DNA of 64,000 nt from Siminovitchia terrae (GTDB lineage Bacteria; Bacillota; Bacilli; Bacillales; Bacillaceae_C): positions 150,120 through 214,119 of the forward strand of contig NZ_QYTW02000004.1 in the NCBI RefSeq assembly GCF_003605405.2. Reading direction: 5' to 3'. The number at the start of each line of letters is the position of its first letter. The stretch's first letter is position 1. The translations under genes and the position numbers were made by a program. Positions 36,117-45,060 of the stretch are shown here, one piece after another. The notes under the pieces were generated by a model, which ran no database searches, was not told where the DNA came from, and saw only the letters and a program-made list of their open reading frames with translations.

Positions 36117-37821
36117 TTAACCTTTTTAATTTTCTACTAATCGTTGATTGATTTACTTCGAGTACTTCGGCAATTTTAGTAGCTGTTTTATATTTCTGTT
36201 TAGCTAATTTTAGCAGCTGATCTTCAGTAGCTTTTATACATTTTTTTAAAGGAATAATGTTGTTAACAACAACATCTTTAGAGTGTCTGTGCCCCACTGG
36301 AATTAAAAACGCATCTAAATCTGCTTTGTCTATCACGTCGTTTTCAGCTAAAACGACTATTCTTTCAATGATGTTTTGCAGTTCTCTTACATTACCAGGC
36401 CAATCATATTGTTGCAGTATTTCGATTACACCATTCGAAAATGTTTTAGACCGCGCATATTTTTCGTTAAAGACATGAAGAAAATGGTGAATAAGAGATA
36501 AAATATCATCCTTACGATCTCGTAAAGGAGGAATTTTAATCGGAATAACGTTTAAACGATAATAAAGATCTTCACGAAATGTGCCTTTTTTTACTTCTTC
36601 AAATAATTCTCGATTTGTAGCGGTAATAATCCGGATATTTACGTTGATTTGTTCTATCCCGCCAATTCGGGTAAATTTTTGCTCCTGAAGGAAACGTAAT
36701 AATTTAATTTGTAGAGTAAGCGGCATCTCGCCAATTTCATCAAGAAATAGCGTTCCATTATTTGCTAATTCTAATAAACCTCGTTTTTGTTTAGCTGCGC
36801 CTGTAAAAGCCCCTTTTTCATACCCGAATAATTCTGATTCAAGCAGATCTTTTGGAATAGCACCGCAATTTATTGTGATGAAAGGTTTATCAGAACGCTC
36901 ACTGGAGCAATGGATATAATTAGCTATTACTTCTTTACCAACACCAGTTTCACCTAAGATTAATACTGTTGAATCCACGTTTGCTACTTTTTGGGCAAGT
37001 GAAATAACACGTTCCATTTCAATGCTTTGATATACAATATCGTTATTCTTGCTAGCTTTACTTCGTAAATATTCAAGTTCTTTTTTGTAACCTTCCATCA
37101 ATTGTTTGGTCTCATTTAATTCGGTTTGCAGTCGATCTACAGCCGTAATATCTCGAGAAGCATTAACGACTCTAGTTATTTCCCCGTTCTCATCTTTAAT
37201 AGGAGTGCCAACAACCATTAAACGTCTCCCTGTTTGAGTCTCTTGGATAAGAGAGACAGTTTCTTTTCTTTCCAGGACTAGTCTTGTAACGGAAGGTTTA
37301 TAAATCCCGGACTTTTCAAGTTCATATACGTTTTTTCCAATTAATTCTTCTTTCGCTTTTCCCCATAGCTTTTTACAAGCCGAGCTAACCCGAAGTGTGG
37401 TTCCATTTTCATCTGATACGTAAATAACATCATATGATATATCAAATATCGCTTTTAAATCACTATTTAAATTTTTGTAAGCATCTAGTTCTTTTAAAAA
37501 GACTTCATAATATTGTTCTTCATTAAATAAAAATGAGCCGCCAATCAGTTCATTTTTTTTCTCTGAATAAAGGGGAGAATAATTGAAGAAGAATTTACGG
37601 TTTGAATAATAGACATCATAAAAAAAATGATCCTTATCAGAAAGTATGTTTTTATTCATGGCCGGAATTAAACTGAAAATAGACTTTGTTATGATTTTAT
37701 TTTTATCAACCTGCAGGAGCCCAGCTCCTTTATTATTCATATATTGTATTTTTCCACTTTTATCTGTCATAATATAGCCCGTTCGCAACGAATTGATGGC
37801 TGATTCTATAGACACTTCCAT
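36109..37821 (-). CDS. Sigma-54-dependent transcriptional activator with PAS domains
   Basis: 570 residues. Two N-terminal PAS domains (about 5-105 and 120-230, VSRITAVDR-type linker). An AAA+ domain (about 258-490) has Walker A ILGETGVGKE, the sigma-54 contact loop GAFTGA, Walker B GTLFLDEIGEM and the R-finger region. A Fis-type HTH ends the protein (TATKIAEVLEVNQSTISRKLKR). It is transcribed divergently from an MFS-amidase operon that has a sigma-54 promoter and an upstream inverted repeat, its probable target. Confidence 0.94.
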   Translation of the reverse strand: MEVSIESAINSLRTGYIMTDKSGKIQYMNNKGAGLLQVDKNKIITKSIFSLIPAMNKNILSDKDHFFYDVYYSNRKFFFNYSPLYSEKKNELIGGSFLFNEEQYYEVFLKELDAYKNLNSDLKAIFDISYDVIYVSDENGTTLRVSSACKKLWGKAKEELIGKNVYELEKSGIYKPSVTRLVLERKETVSLIQETQTGRRLMVVGTPIKDENGEITRVVNASRDITAVDRLQTELNETKQLMEGYKKELEYLRSKASKNNDIVYQSIEMERVISLAQKVANVDSTVLILGETGVGKEVIANYIHCSSERSDKPFITINCGAIPKDLLESELFGYEKGAFTGAAKQKRGLLELANNGTLFLDEIGEMPLTLQIKLLRFLQEQKFTRIGGIEQINVNIRIITATNRELFEEVKKGTFREDLYYRLNVIPIKIPPLRDRKDDILSLIHHFLHVFNEKYARSKTFSNGVIEILQQYDWPGNVRELQNIIERIVVLAENDVIDKADLDAFLIPVGHRHSKDVVVNNIIPLKKCIKATEDQLLKLAKQKYKTATKIAEVLEVNQSTISRKLKRLNG

Positions 37822-37840
37822 ATTTCCCCCTCACAACTTC

Positions 37841-37875
37841 ATGCTTTTTTGCATAATAAACGTGCGAAAAAGCAT
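37841..37875. promoter_or_regulatory. Inverted repeat, upstream activating sequence candidate
   Basis: ATGCTTTTTTGCA (37841) and TGCGAAAAAGCAT (37863) form 13-bp arms with one mismatch. It is about 75-110 bp before the -24 box, the usual location for a sigma-54 activator site. Confidence 0.65.
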
Positions 37876-37950
37876 GTTTTTTAAAATCATCATATAATGA
37901 ATCTTATGCATTAGCAATACTAGCAGGCAAAATTGTGATCAAATGGATTG

Positions 37951-37966
37951 TGGCATAAAACTTGCA
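37951..37966 (+). promoter_or_regulatory. Sigma-54 (-24/-12) promoter
   Basis: TGGCATAAAACTTGCAA fits the consensus TGGCAC-N5-TTGCA with one mismatch. It lies about 97 bp upstream of the MFS gene, whose own strong ribosome binding site is at 38048. Confidence 0.85.
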
Positions 37967-38062
37967 ATTAGTATTTATTCAAGAGGAGGGATAATGAAAA
38001 GGCTTTTATTGATGATGAAGTAAACAGTAATAAATCTAGTTTGATTGAGGAGGATTATACGA

Positions 38063-39376
38063 ATGAAGCATAGTTATCGTTATAACATTTTGTTCATGAT
38101 GGTTCTGATGGTTATTATTAACTATATTGATCGTGGAGCCATTTCATATGCGTCTGAGCAAATTATTGCTGAATTTGGTTTTAATGCAATCGCTTGGGGT
38201 GCTGTATTAGGTTATTTTGGATACGGATATTTATTTGGAGCACTATTTGGAGGGGCATTAGCTGATAAAAAAGGGCCAAAATTTGTATGGATCATCATCG
38301 GTTTGGGTTGGTCGATTTTTGTTATGGCCACTGCTTTTGCAGGTGAAATTGGAATCGCTTTATTTGGAGGTTCAGCCCTCTTCGGTTTTGCATTTATCCG
38401 GATATTATTTGGATTTTTTGAAGGCCCAACATTCTCAACTATTAATAAAACAGTAGCAAACTGGGCGACACCTAGAGAAAGAGGCTTTGCTGTTTCTTTA
38501 GGTTTGTTAGGAACGCCTCTCGGTGCAATGCTTACAGCTCCTGTTGCAGTATTTCTTTTATCAGTCACTAGTTGGAAAGTCATGTTTCTCATCTTAGCAG
38601 CTTTAGGATTGATATGGGTTATTATTTGGACTAAGATGTTCACCAACTTACCTGAAGAACATCCTAAAGTTTCAAAAGAGGAATTGGAAAAAATTCGTTC
38701 ACAGAGTGATTTGCTTCCAGATGAACAATTAGTTAAAGCAGAAGAAAAAAGCGATATTAGATGGTTTCACTTTTTTAAGAATCCGACTTTAGTTTTTAAT
38801 GCGATTGGATACTTTGCATTTCAATATATTAACTTTTTGCTTTTAACATGGACGCCGAAATACTTACAAGATGAATTCGGATTCCAATTATCTTCTTTAT
38901 GGTATTTAGGAATGATTCCATGGATCGGTGCATGTTTTACAGTTTTATTGGGCGGGAAACTTTCGGATTATTTAAGAATGAAGACAGGAAGTTTAAGAAT
39001 TGCCAGATCAGGTCTGGCTGTAGTTTCGTTATTATTAACTGCAGGTTGCTTTATGTTAATTCCTAGTGCTAATTCGATCGCAGGTGTCATGGTATTGATG
39101 ACGATCGGAAATGCGTTTAACTCTTTACCAAACTCAGTCTACTGGTCAGTTATTATTGATACAGAACCGAGTAAGGCAGGTACATTTGGCGGTATTACCC
39201 ATTTCATTACAAATACTGCTACGATTATTGCTCCTACCCTAACAGGATTTTTAGTGATCAGTTATGGCTATTCTTCTATGTTTACAGCAGCTGCAGTTGC
39301 TTCTGTGATCGGTATGGTAGCGATGCTATTTGTAAAACCCGGTAAGAGAAAACCTAAAAATATTGCTGTCGTTTAA
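38063..39376 (+). CDS. MFS transporter, anion:cation symporter (ACS) type
   Basis: 437 residues with 12 predicted membrane helices in two halves split by a charged loop (about 195-235). The early motif NYIDRGAISYA, GGALADKKGPK and RILFGFFEGPTF resembles ACS-family carboxylate transporters. The ATG at 38063 follows GAGGAGG; six residues of upstream frame are not needed. First gene of the sigma-54-controlled operon with the amidase. It probably imports an organic acid or amide (inference). Confidence 0.87.
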   Translation: MKHSYRYNILFMMVLMVIINYIDRGAISYASEQIIAEFGFNAIAWGAVLGYFGYGYLFGALFGGALADKKGPKFVWIIIGLGWSIFVMATAFAGEIGIALFGGSALFGFAFIRILFGFFEGPTFSTINKTVANWATPRERGFAVSLGLLGTPLGAMLTAPVAVFLLSVTSWKVMFLILAALGLIWVIIWTKMFTNLPEEHPKVSKEELEKIRSQSDLLPDEQLVKAEEKSDIRWFHFFKNPTLVFNAIGYFAFQYINFLLLTWTPKYLQDEFGFQLSSLWYLGMIPWIGACFTVLLGGKLSDYLRMKTGSLRIARSGLAVVSLLLTAGCFMLIPSANSIAGVMVLMTIGNAFNSLPNSVYWSVIIDTEPSKAGTFGGITHFITNTATIIAPTLTGFLVISYGYSSMFTAAAVASVIGMVAMLFVKPGKRKPKNIAVV

Positions 39377-39393
39377 GCAGGAGTTGATTTTTG

Positions 39394-40776
39394 ATGATGG
39401 ATATTGTTACAACTGGTAAACGGATTCAAAAGAAAGAGATTTCGCCTGTTGATTTGGTGAGTCAAGCTTTAAAAAAGATTTATGAGGAAAATCCAAAGAA
39501 TAATTCATTTATTACTGTTTCAGAAGATGAAGCATTAAAACAGGCAAAAATTTTAGAAGAAGAATTAACAGAGGGGAATATAAGAGGGCCGCTACATGGT
39601 ATCCCAATAGCTATCAAAGATTTGGTTTATACGAAAAAAATAAGAACAACCATGGGTTCTAAAATATATGAAAACTTTATTCCAACTCTTGATGCGACGG
39701 TGATTGAAAAGCTAAAAGCGGCAGGGGCGGTCATCATTGGCAAGACCAATACACATGAGTTTGCCTATGGTCCAACAGGGGATCGTTCCTATTTTGGCCC
39801 ATGTCGAAACCCTCATAATCTAGAGAAAATGTCTGGTGGTTCCAGCAGTGGGTCTGCTGCAGCAGTCGCTGCTAATATGGTGCCAATATCTATCGGTACT
39901 GATACAGGTGGATCTATTCGTATTCCATCATCCGCATGTGGGGTTGTCGGGATGAAGCCGACATTTGGTTTAGTAAGTAAAGCAGGCGTTTTTAAACTTG
40001 CCTATACACTGGATCACACTGGTCCCATTACAAAAACAGTCAAAGATAACGCAATTTTATTAAATATTATTGCGGGATATGATTCAAAAGACCCTTATTC
40101 GTTAAAAAAGGATAAAGAAGACTATTTAAGATTAATTGGCAAAAAAATTAGCGGTAAGACAGTAGGAATCAATTCTTTCTACTTTAATCGGGTTGAAGAA
40201 GAAGTTAAAAGTGCAGTGAATAAATGTATAAATATATTAAAAGATATGCAAGTAACGGTGAAAGAGGTTAATATCCCTGTAATGAAAGAAATAGCAGAAG
40301 CCCAATCCATCACCATCAAATCAGAGGCTTCAGCTGTACACGTAGACACAATCATTAATCATAAAAATGAAATAGATGAAGAAGTCTATCAAAGATTAGT
40401 CAATAGTCAACGAGTTAAAGGTTATGAATATGCGTTATCGCAACTAAAAAGAAATAGGTTAATTGCTCAATATAATGAAGTATTTAGTCAAGTTGATGTT
40501 TTAATTGCACCTACACTTCCTATTACAGCTCCTAATATAGGAGAACGTGAAATTGTTATTGAAGATACAAAAGAATCCGTTCAAGATGCTTTATTAAGAT
40601 TAACATCTCTAACGAATTACACAGGAAATCCATCCTTATCAATTCCATGTGGAAAAGCGAAAAGCGGATTGCCGATCGGTGTTCAATTAATCGCTAAACA
40701 TGAAGAAGAGGCGATTTTATATCAGTTTGGGGATGCGTTGGAAGAAGCTTTGGATATTCATTTTTCGGCAATATAG
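39394..40776 (+). CDS. Amidase signature family enzyme
   Basis: 460 residues. The Ser-cisSer-Lys triad is visible: Lys in GIPIAIKDLVY, the cis-Ser in SGGSSSGSAAAVAA and the nucleophile Ser in IGTDTGGSIRIPSS. Ends with GLPIGVQLIAK. Hydrolyses an amide to acid and ammonia; related to GatA, but without gatB/gatC nearby, so a catabolic amidase is likely. The ATG at 39394 lies about 10 nt after AGGAG. Co-transcribed with the transporter, 17 bp apart. Confidence 0.9.
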   Translation: MMDIVTTGKRIQKKEISPVDLVSQALKKIYEENPKNNSFITVSEDEALKQAKILEEELTEGNIRGPLHGIPIAIKDLVYTKKIRTTMGSKIYENFIPTLDATVIEKLKAAGAVIIGKTNTHEFAYGPTGDRSYFGPCRNPHNLEKMSGGSSSGSAAAVAANMVPISIGTDTGGSIRIPSSACGVVGMKPTFGLVSKAGVFKLAYTLDHTGPITKTVKDNAILLNIIAGYDSKDPYSLKKDKEDYLRLIGKKISGKTVGINSFYFNRVEEEVKSAVNKCINILKDMQVTVKEVNIPVMKEIAEAQSITIKSEASAVHVDTIINHKNEIDEEVYQRLVNSQRVKGYEYALSQLKRNRLIAQYNEVFSQVDVLIAPTLPITAPNIGEREIVIEDTKESVQDALLRLTSLTNYTGNPSLSIPCGKAKSGLPIGVQLIAKHEEEAILYQFGDALEEALDIHFSAI

Positions 40777-40844
40777 TAAAAATTTGGGCGACATCCCAAT
40801 TTTTTATCAGCTCTTTTACATGCAAATCCAATATTCTAAACAGG

Positions 40845-40872
40845 GCATCCTCAAAAGAGGATGCTCTTTTTT
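40845..40872 (+). terminator. Terminator of the MFS-amidase operon
   Basis: GCATCCTC / GAGGATGC with an AAAA loop, then TCTTTTTT. The 340 bp that follow, up to 41214, show no gene. Confidence 0.88.
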
Positions 40873-41214
40873 GATTACTTACCTTAAGCTGGAAGGTTGA
40901 TCCCCGCAGTTCCAATGTGTCATTTCATTATAAGCAAAAAGTGTTATAGAAAAGAAAAGTAAAGTAAAGTAGGTTTCCTATTATAACGATACTATATAAA
41001 ATGTAATGCGAGACATTAGAGGCAATCATTTACTCCGCCAAGAAAAATAGATGACAGAGTAAATGATTCTTTAAAATTGAGGACAATTCACTGATTGGGG
41101 ATAATGCGAGCAATGGAACTTGGAACGGTTTACGTATCAGTTCCATCTGTATGCTCACAGGAATAGCAGTTTTATAGGAACAAATGAAATGAGTTCAGAC
41201 AGCTAGATAAACAT

Positions 41215-41982
41215 CTAATCCTTTTTTTTCCAGCCGAAGCTTTCCGAAAGTTCAAATGCCTGTTCAAGAACAAAAGAACTCATGTTATCATCATGCGAAC
41301 TGGGAATGAGATGCGTAAAGCCGACGATAGTAATGCAGCCGAGCATATCATTTCTATAGTCGAGTATCGGAACGCTGAAAGAGGAGACATGCTTTATTAG
41401 CGGTTCTGCCGCATATGAAAAGTAGTTTTTTTGTATGTTTGGCAGTTCACGTTCTAACTGTTGTTTCGATTCGGCTGTTAAATGTTTAAGTTCTCTTTGT
41501 GTCCATTCTTTAACCTCAGCATGATCCTTAAACGCTACATAGGCTTTTCCAGCGGATGAGAGAATAGGCAGCCGAGTTCCGATTTGTGCACCTATATTAA
41601 GCCCTGGTTGGCTGTTCCATATGTTTGCAATGACAGGGCCATCATGCGTCCAGACGTTCAGCAATGCAGTGAGCTGCAACTCCCGGCTTATCTTTTTTAA
41701 GAACTGGCTTGCCTGCTGTATTAAATCGAAGCTCCCAATGGCAGCATTTCCAAATTCGATTAACTTACTTCCAAGCTGGTAATAACCATGATCCTTGTTA
41801 CGATAAAGTAATCCTGTAATGGTTAACGTATTTAAGTATTTATGCAAATTGCTTTTTGTGATTCCCGTGAGTTCCTGGATTTCGGAAAACTTCAGAGGAC
41901 GGTCTTCGCTAATAAATAACTCAAGTATGCCGATTCCTGTTTGCAATGACTGAATGACAGGAATCGTTTTATTTTTGTCCAT
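41215..41982 (-). CDS. IclR-family transcriptional regulator
   Basis: 255 residues. N-terminal winged HTH (about 8-68: SLQTGIGILELFI, KFSEIQELTGITKSNLHKYLNTL) and an effector-binding domain (GTRLPILSSAGKAYVAF, FSVPILDYRNDMLGCITIVG). It is divergent from the gentisate genes, the common layout for an aromatic-catabolism regulator. The ATG at 41982 follows AAAAGGGG. Palindromes at 42024 and 42041 may be its operators. Confidence 0.9.
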   Translation of the reverse strand: MDKNKTIPVIQSLQTGIGILELFISEDRPLKFSEIQELTGITKSNLHKYLNTLTITGLLYRNKDHGYYQLGSKLIEFGNAAIGSFDLIQQASQFLKKISRELQLTALLNVWTHDGPVIANIWNSQPGLNIGAQIGTRLPILSSAGKAYVAFKDHAEVKEWTQRELKHLTAESKQQLERELPNIQKNYFSYAAEPLIKHVSSFSVPILDYRNDMLGCITIVGFTHLIPSSHDDNMSSFVLEQAFELSESFGWKKKD

Positions 41983-42023
41983 TTCCCAAAACCCCTTTTA
42001 AACTTTTGGACTTATCATGTCAT

Positions 42024-42069
42024 AGATTTATAAATCTGTCCAATTGTTATTTTTCAATATTGACAATTG
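42024..42069. promoter_or_regulatory. Operator candidates and promoter between iclR and the gentisate genes
   Basis: AGATTTATAAATCT (42024-42037) is a perfect 14-bp palindrome. CAATTGT (42041) and ACAATTG (42063) form an inverted repeat. TTGACA at 42060 is a possible -35 box for the plus-strand operon, overlapping the second repeat. Confidence 0.55.
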
Positions 42070-42139
42070 AAAGCGGATACGATAAATTTTATTAAAGAGA
42101 ACAATGTTATCTATAAGTGAATTAAAAGGAGAGGGTAAA

Positions 42140-43072
42140 ATGAAGCTAGTCACTTTTGCACAAAATGGTTTAACGAGAATCGGAGCTGTTGAAGGAGAAC
42201 AAGTCATCGATTTGAATGCTGCTTTAAAAGCGAAATTGGAGTCTGAAGGGAAAATAAGAGCTGAGAAAATTTCCGAGGCATATATTCCGACTGATATGAA
42301 AGGGTTCTTACAAGGTGGGAAGGAGAGCTTGGAGCTTGCCAAAGAATCTGTCCAATTTGCTTTGAATAATGAAAGTGCTGTTCAGCTCGTTTTTGATAAA
42401 ACAGATGTGAAAGTGGGCGCACCTGTAACAAACCCTGGAAAAATGATTTGTGTTGGCCATAATTATCGTGAACATATTTTGGAAATGGGGCGTGAATTGC
42501 CTTCACATCCGGTTCTTTTTGCGAAATTTGCTAATACAATTGTTGGTCCGGAAGATGACATTCCTTTTTATCCAATTTCTGAACAGCTTGACTATGAAGC
42601 AGAATTTGCATTTGTTGTGGGAAAGCGCGCTAAGAATGTATCTCAGGAAGATGCACTTGATTATATTGCAGGATACACGATTGTTAATGATGTTACATAT
42701 CGGGATATCCAACGTCGTACAATCGAATGGCTGCAAGGAAAAGCGGTTGACGGTACTGCGCCAATGGGTCCTTGGCTTGTTACTTCTGATGAGTTGACTG
42801 ATCCAGCTGGTCTTGAAATTTTATTATCTGTTAATGGAGAAGAGAGACAACGTTCCAACACTGCGAATCTCGTATTTACTGTGCAGCGCCTCGTAGAGTT
42901 CCTATCAGAATTAATGACGCTTGAACCAGGAGATGTCATTTTGACTGGTACACCAGGAGGAGTAGGGGTAGCGAGAGAGCCGCAAGCATTTTTGAGAGAT
43001 GGGGATGTTGTACGCATTGAAGTTGATAAAGTAGGCGTGCTTGAGAACAAAGTGAGAAAAGTGGAGGGATAA
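42140..43072 (+). CDS. Fumarylacetoacetate hydrolase family protein, probable fumarylpyruvate hydrolase
   Basis: 310 residues. FAH fold: MICVGHNYREHILEMG, LFAKFANTIVGPEDDI, LDYEAEFAFVVGKRAKNV (metal-binding Glu), GYTIVNDVTYRDIQRR and VILTGTPGGVGVAREP. The ATG at 42140 follows AAAGGAGAGGG. With gentisate dioxygenase downstream, the likely reaction is hydrolysis of fumarylpyruvate to fumarate and pyruvate, the last gentisate-pathway step. Confidence 0.88.
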   Translation: MKLVTFAQNGLTRIGAVEGEQVIDLNAALKAKLESEGKIRAEKISEAYIPTDMKGFLQGGKESLELAKESVQFALNNESAVQLVFDKTDVKVGAPVTNPGKMICVGHNYREHILEMGRELPSHPVLFAKFANTIVGPEDDIPFYPISEQLDYEAEFAFVVGKRAKNVSQEDALDYIAGYTIVNDVTYRDIQRRTIEWLQGKAVDGTAPMGPWLVTSDELTDPAGLEILLSVNGEERQRSNTANLVFTVQRLVEFLSELMTLEPGDVILTGTPGGVGVAREPQAFLRDGDVVRIEVDKVGVLENKVRKVEG

Positions 43073-43075
43073 ATC

Positions 43076-43570
43076 ATGGCCGGTGAGTTTCATCAGCAAG
43101 CCATTCAAGATGTAAAAGCTGCAATTGAGGAGATGTTGAACACTGTAAAGGAACTTCCTGAGGATACGATCCGTTGGAAGCCCTCTGAAGAAGAATGGTC
43201 CATCATGCAAGTGGTTGCACACGTAGCTGAAGCCATTCCTTTCTGGCTTGGGGAAATCCGTCAAATCATTCAAAGTCCTGAAGATGTATGGGGAAGGGAC
43301 CACACGAATAAAATTCGTCTGAAGGCTGTAGACGCAAAGGCTGTAGATAGCTTGCCGGTGGATAAAGTCTTTGAGGACCTGAAGAAGATTCCAACCCAAA
43401 CTGAGGAAACTTTAAGCACATTGACTGATGAACAGTTCCAAATTATTGCTCCTAGCCGCAACCCGAACTTTGATGGAAAACCTGTACAGTTTATTGTTAA
43501 TAAGCTTATTGTCGGGCATATCCAAGGACACAACGGACAGATTCAACGCAATTTATCCAAGTTAAAGTAA
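43076..43570 (+). CDS. DinB-fold protein, putative thiol-dependent maleylpyruvate isomerase
   Basis: 164 residues, four-helix DinB/YfiT-type fold with the metal His pattern: His in MQVVAHVAEA and the HIQGHNGQI pair (His-x3-His). It sits between fumarylpyruvate hydrolase and gentisate dioxygenase, exactly where maleylpyruvate isomerase is expected. DinB-fold isomerases using mycothiol are known in actinobacteria; a bacillithiol-using version here is an inference. The ATG at 43076 follows GTGGAGGG, 3 bp after the previous stop. Confidence 0.8.
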   Translation: MAGEFHQQAIQDVKAAIEEMLNTVKELPEDTIRWKPSEEEWSIMQVVAHVAEAIPFWLGEIRQIIQSPEDVWGRDHTNKIRLKAVDAKAVDSLPVDKVFEDLKKIPTQTEETLSTLTDEQFQIIAPSRNPNFDGKPVQFIVNKLIVGHIQGHNGQIQRNLSKLK

Positions 43571-43591
43571 AAGAGAATTCAAATAATATAA

Positions 43592-43658
43592 AATATGAAA
43601 ATACTATCCGAAGTTCGGCAATACTGTCCGGAATATGAAAATACTATTCGAAGTTCGG
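43592..43658. repeat. Two 27-bp direct repeats upstream of gentisate dioxygenase
   Basis: 43592-43618 and 43632-43658 are the same 27 bases with one difference, 40 bp apart start to start. Each ends in a CCGAAGTTCGG-type palindrome (perfect in the first). They lie 79 bp before the gene and may be regulator sites. Confidence 0.8.
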
Positions 43659-43736
43659 AGAATGTTGTACATGTTCAATTCGATCCGGAATAAATCGCAA
43701 ATCCTTTGTTCAACTTCTATAAAAGGGGAGATTATG

Positions 43737-44849
43737 ATGGCTGAAAAAAATTCTTTTTTTGAAAGCTCTTTGGTCCAAGATTTTAACAAAGATATAGAAC
43801 AGTATCACCTTGGACCACTTTGGAATGCAATCCCTGATTTAATGAAACATACTCCTGAACCTCATGCGCAGGCATATTTATGGAAACACGATCTTCTCTA
43901 CAAAAAATTGATGGAAGCAACTGAGATTTTTACACCAGAACGCGGTGGTGAGCGTCGTGCAATTTATTTGCAGAATCCTGGGTTGAATTATCGTAAACCT
44001 TGGGGATGGGCATCTACAACTCAAACCTTGTACGCAGCCGTGCAATTGATTTTGCCTGGGGAAGAGGCGCCTTCTCACCGTCATGTCCAAAATGCATTAA
44101 GGTTTGTTATGGAAGGAGAAGGAGCTTACACTATTGTGCAAGGTGAGCGTCTGTTCATGGAACGAGGCGACTTTCTGACAACACCTAATGGACTGTGGCA
44201 TGGGCATGGTCACCCTGGAGATAAACCGATGATTTGGATGGACTGCCTGGATATTCCGACAATCTACTATCTTGGCGGAACATTTTTTGAGCCGTATCCA
44301 GATAAACTTGAAAAGCCATCTTTACCGGATAACTATTCGCAGCAGCGCTATGAAGGCGGAATGGTTCGTCCAATTGGGGACCGCTATAAGAAGAAGGCAC
44401 CGCTCGGAAACTTTAAGTGGAAGCAAACCGAAGCTGCTATCCAAGGATTGAGCAGGTTTGAGCCCGATCCGTTTGACGGTTATGCAGTCGAGTTTATCAA
44501 TCCTTCAAACGGTCAAACAGCGTGTCCGACCATTGCTGCTTGGATGCAAAAGCTGCCGAAAGGATTCCATTCGAAGGCACATCGCCATACCCATGCATCC
44601 ATATACCATGTACATGAAGGTTCAGGTTATTCGGTTATTAATGGCGTCCGTTTTGACTGGGAAAAAGGCGACTACTTCGTCGTGCCAAACTGGGCATGGC
44701 ATGAGCATATCGCAGAAGAAGATACGTACCTCTTCCAAACGAATGATTTGCCAATCTTAGAGAAATTCGGTTTGGAGAAGAAGCAGGAGCTTGATACAAA
44801 TAATGGCTATCAGGAAGTAAAATCAGAATTTAAGCCCGTCATGGTTTAA
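43737..44849 (+). CDS. Gentisate 1,2-dioxygenase
   Basis: 370 residues with two cupin domains, splitting gentisate to maleylpyruvate with Fe(II) and O2. Domain 1 has the iron ligands in APSHRHVQNALRFVMEGEG and a WHGHGH segment. Domain 2 has HRHTHASIYHVHEGSG and AWHEHIAEE. The start at 43737 lies 6 nt after AAAAGGGGAG; a tandem ATG is at 43734. The long upstream frame opening from 43635 covers the direct repeats and is not likely translated. The TAA stop is part of the TTTAA target of element copy 9. Confidence 0.93.
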   Translation: MAEKNSFFESSLVQDFNKDIEQYHLGPLWNAIPDLMKHTPEPHAQAYLWKHDLLYKKLMEATEIFTPERGGERRAIYLQNPGLNYRKPWGWASTTQTLYAAVQLILPGEEAPSHRHVQNALRFVMEGEGAYTIVQGERLFMERGDFLTTPNGLWHGHGHPGDKPMIWMDCLDIPTIYYLGGTFFEPYPDKLEKPSLPDNYSQQRYEGGMVRPIGDRYKKKAPLGNFKWKQTEAAIQGLSRFEPDPFDGYAVEFINPSNGQTACPTIAAWMQKLPKGFHSKAHRHTHASIYHVHEGSGYSVINGVRFDWEKGDYFVVPNWAWHEHIAEEDTYLFQTNDLPILEKFGLEKKQELDTNNGYQEVKSEFKPVMV

Positions 44850-45038
44850 CTTCATTCAGCAGAAGTCTCCCACTTTTGTAAGTGGTGAGATGAATGCCTA
44901 TTGGTATTCCATTCAGTGGGGGGTCAAACCCCGGCTGAATAAAGTTAAAGCCTCCGGCGGATGCCACAGATTTTCAGAGGAATTTATCGAGCGGAGCTCG
45001 ATAAAATCTGGGCGCAAATACGCCAAGGCGCATTTGAT
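44850..45038 (+). repeat. 190-bp structured element, copy 9
   Basis: 189 bp, starting right after the gentisate dioxygenase stop and ending CATTTGAT, 22 bp before the importer binding-protein gene. One A deletion (GAGGAATTTATC) breaks the internal small frame. Confidence 0.93.
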
Positions 45039-45060
45039 ATAAAATAAGGGGGTTTTGCAC

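Noticed and set aside
39391..40776. GatA subunit of an aspartyl/glutamyl-tRNA amidotransferase
   Set aside because: No gatB or gatC is adjacent, and it is co-transcribed with an MFS transporter under sigma-54 control; a catabolic amidase fits better.
43635..43733. N-terminal extension of gentisate dioxygenase
   Set aside because: It covers the tandem 27-bp repeats, lacks a ribosome binding site, and the family starts near 43737.
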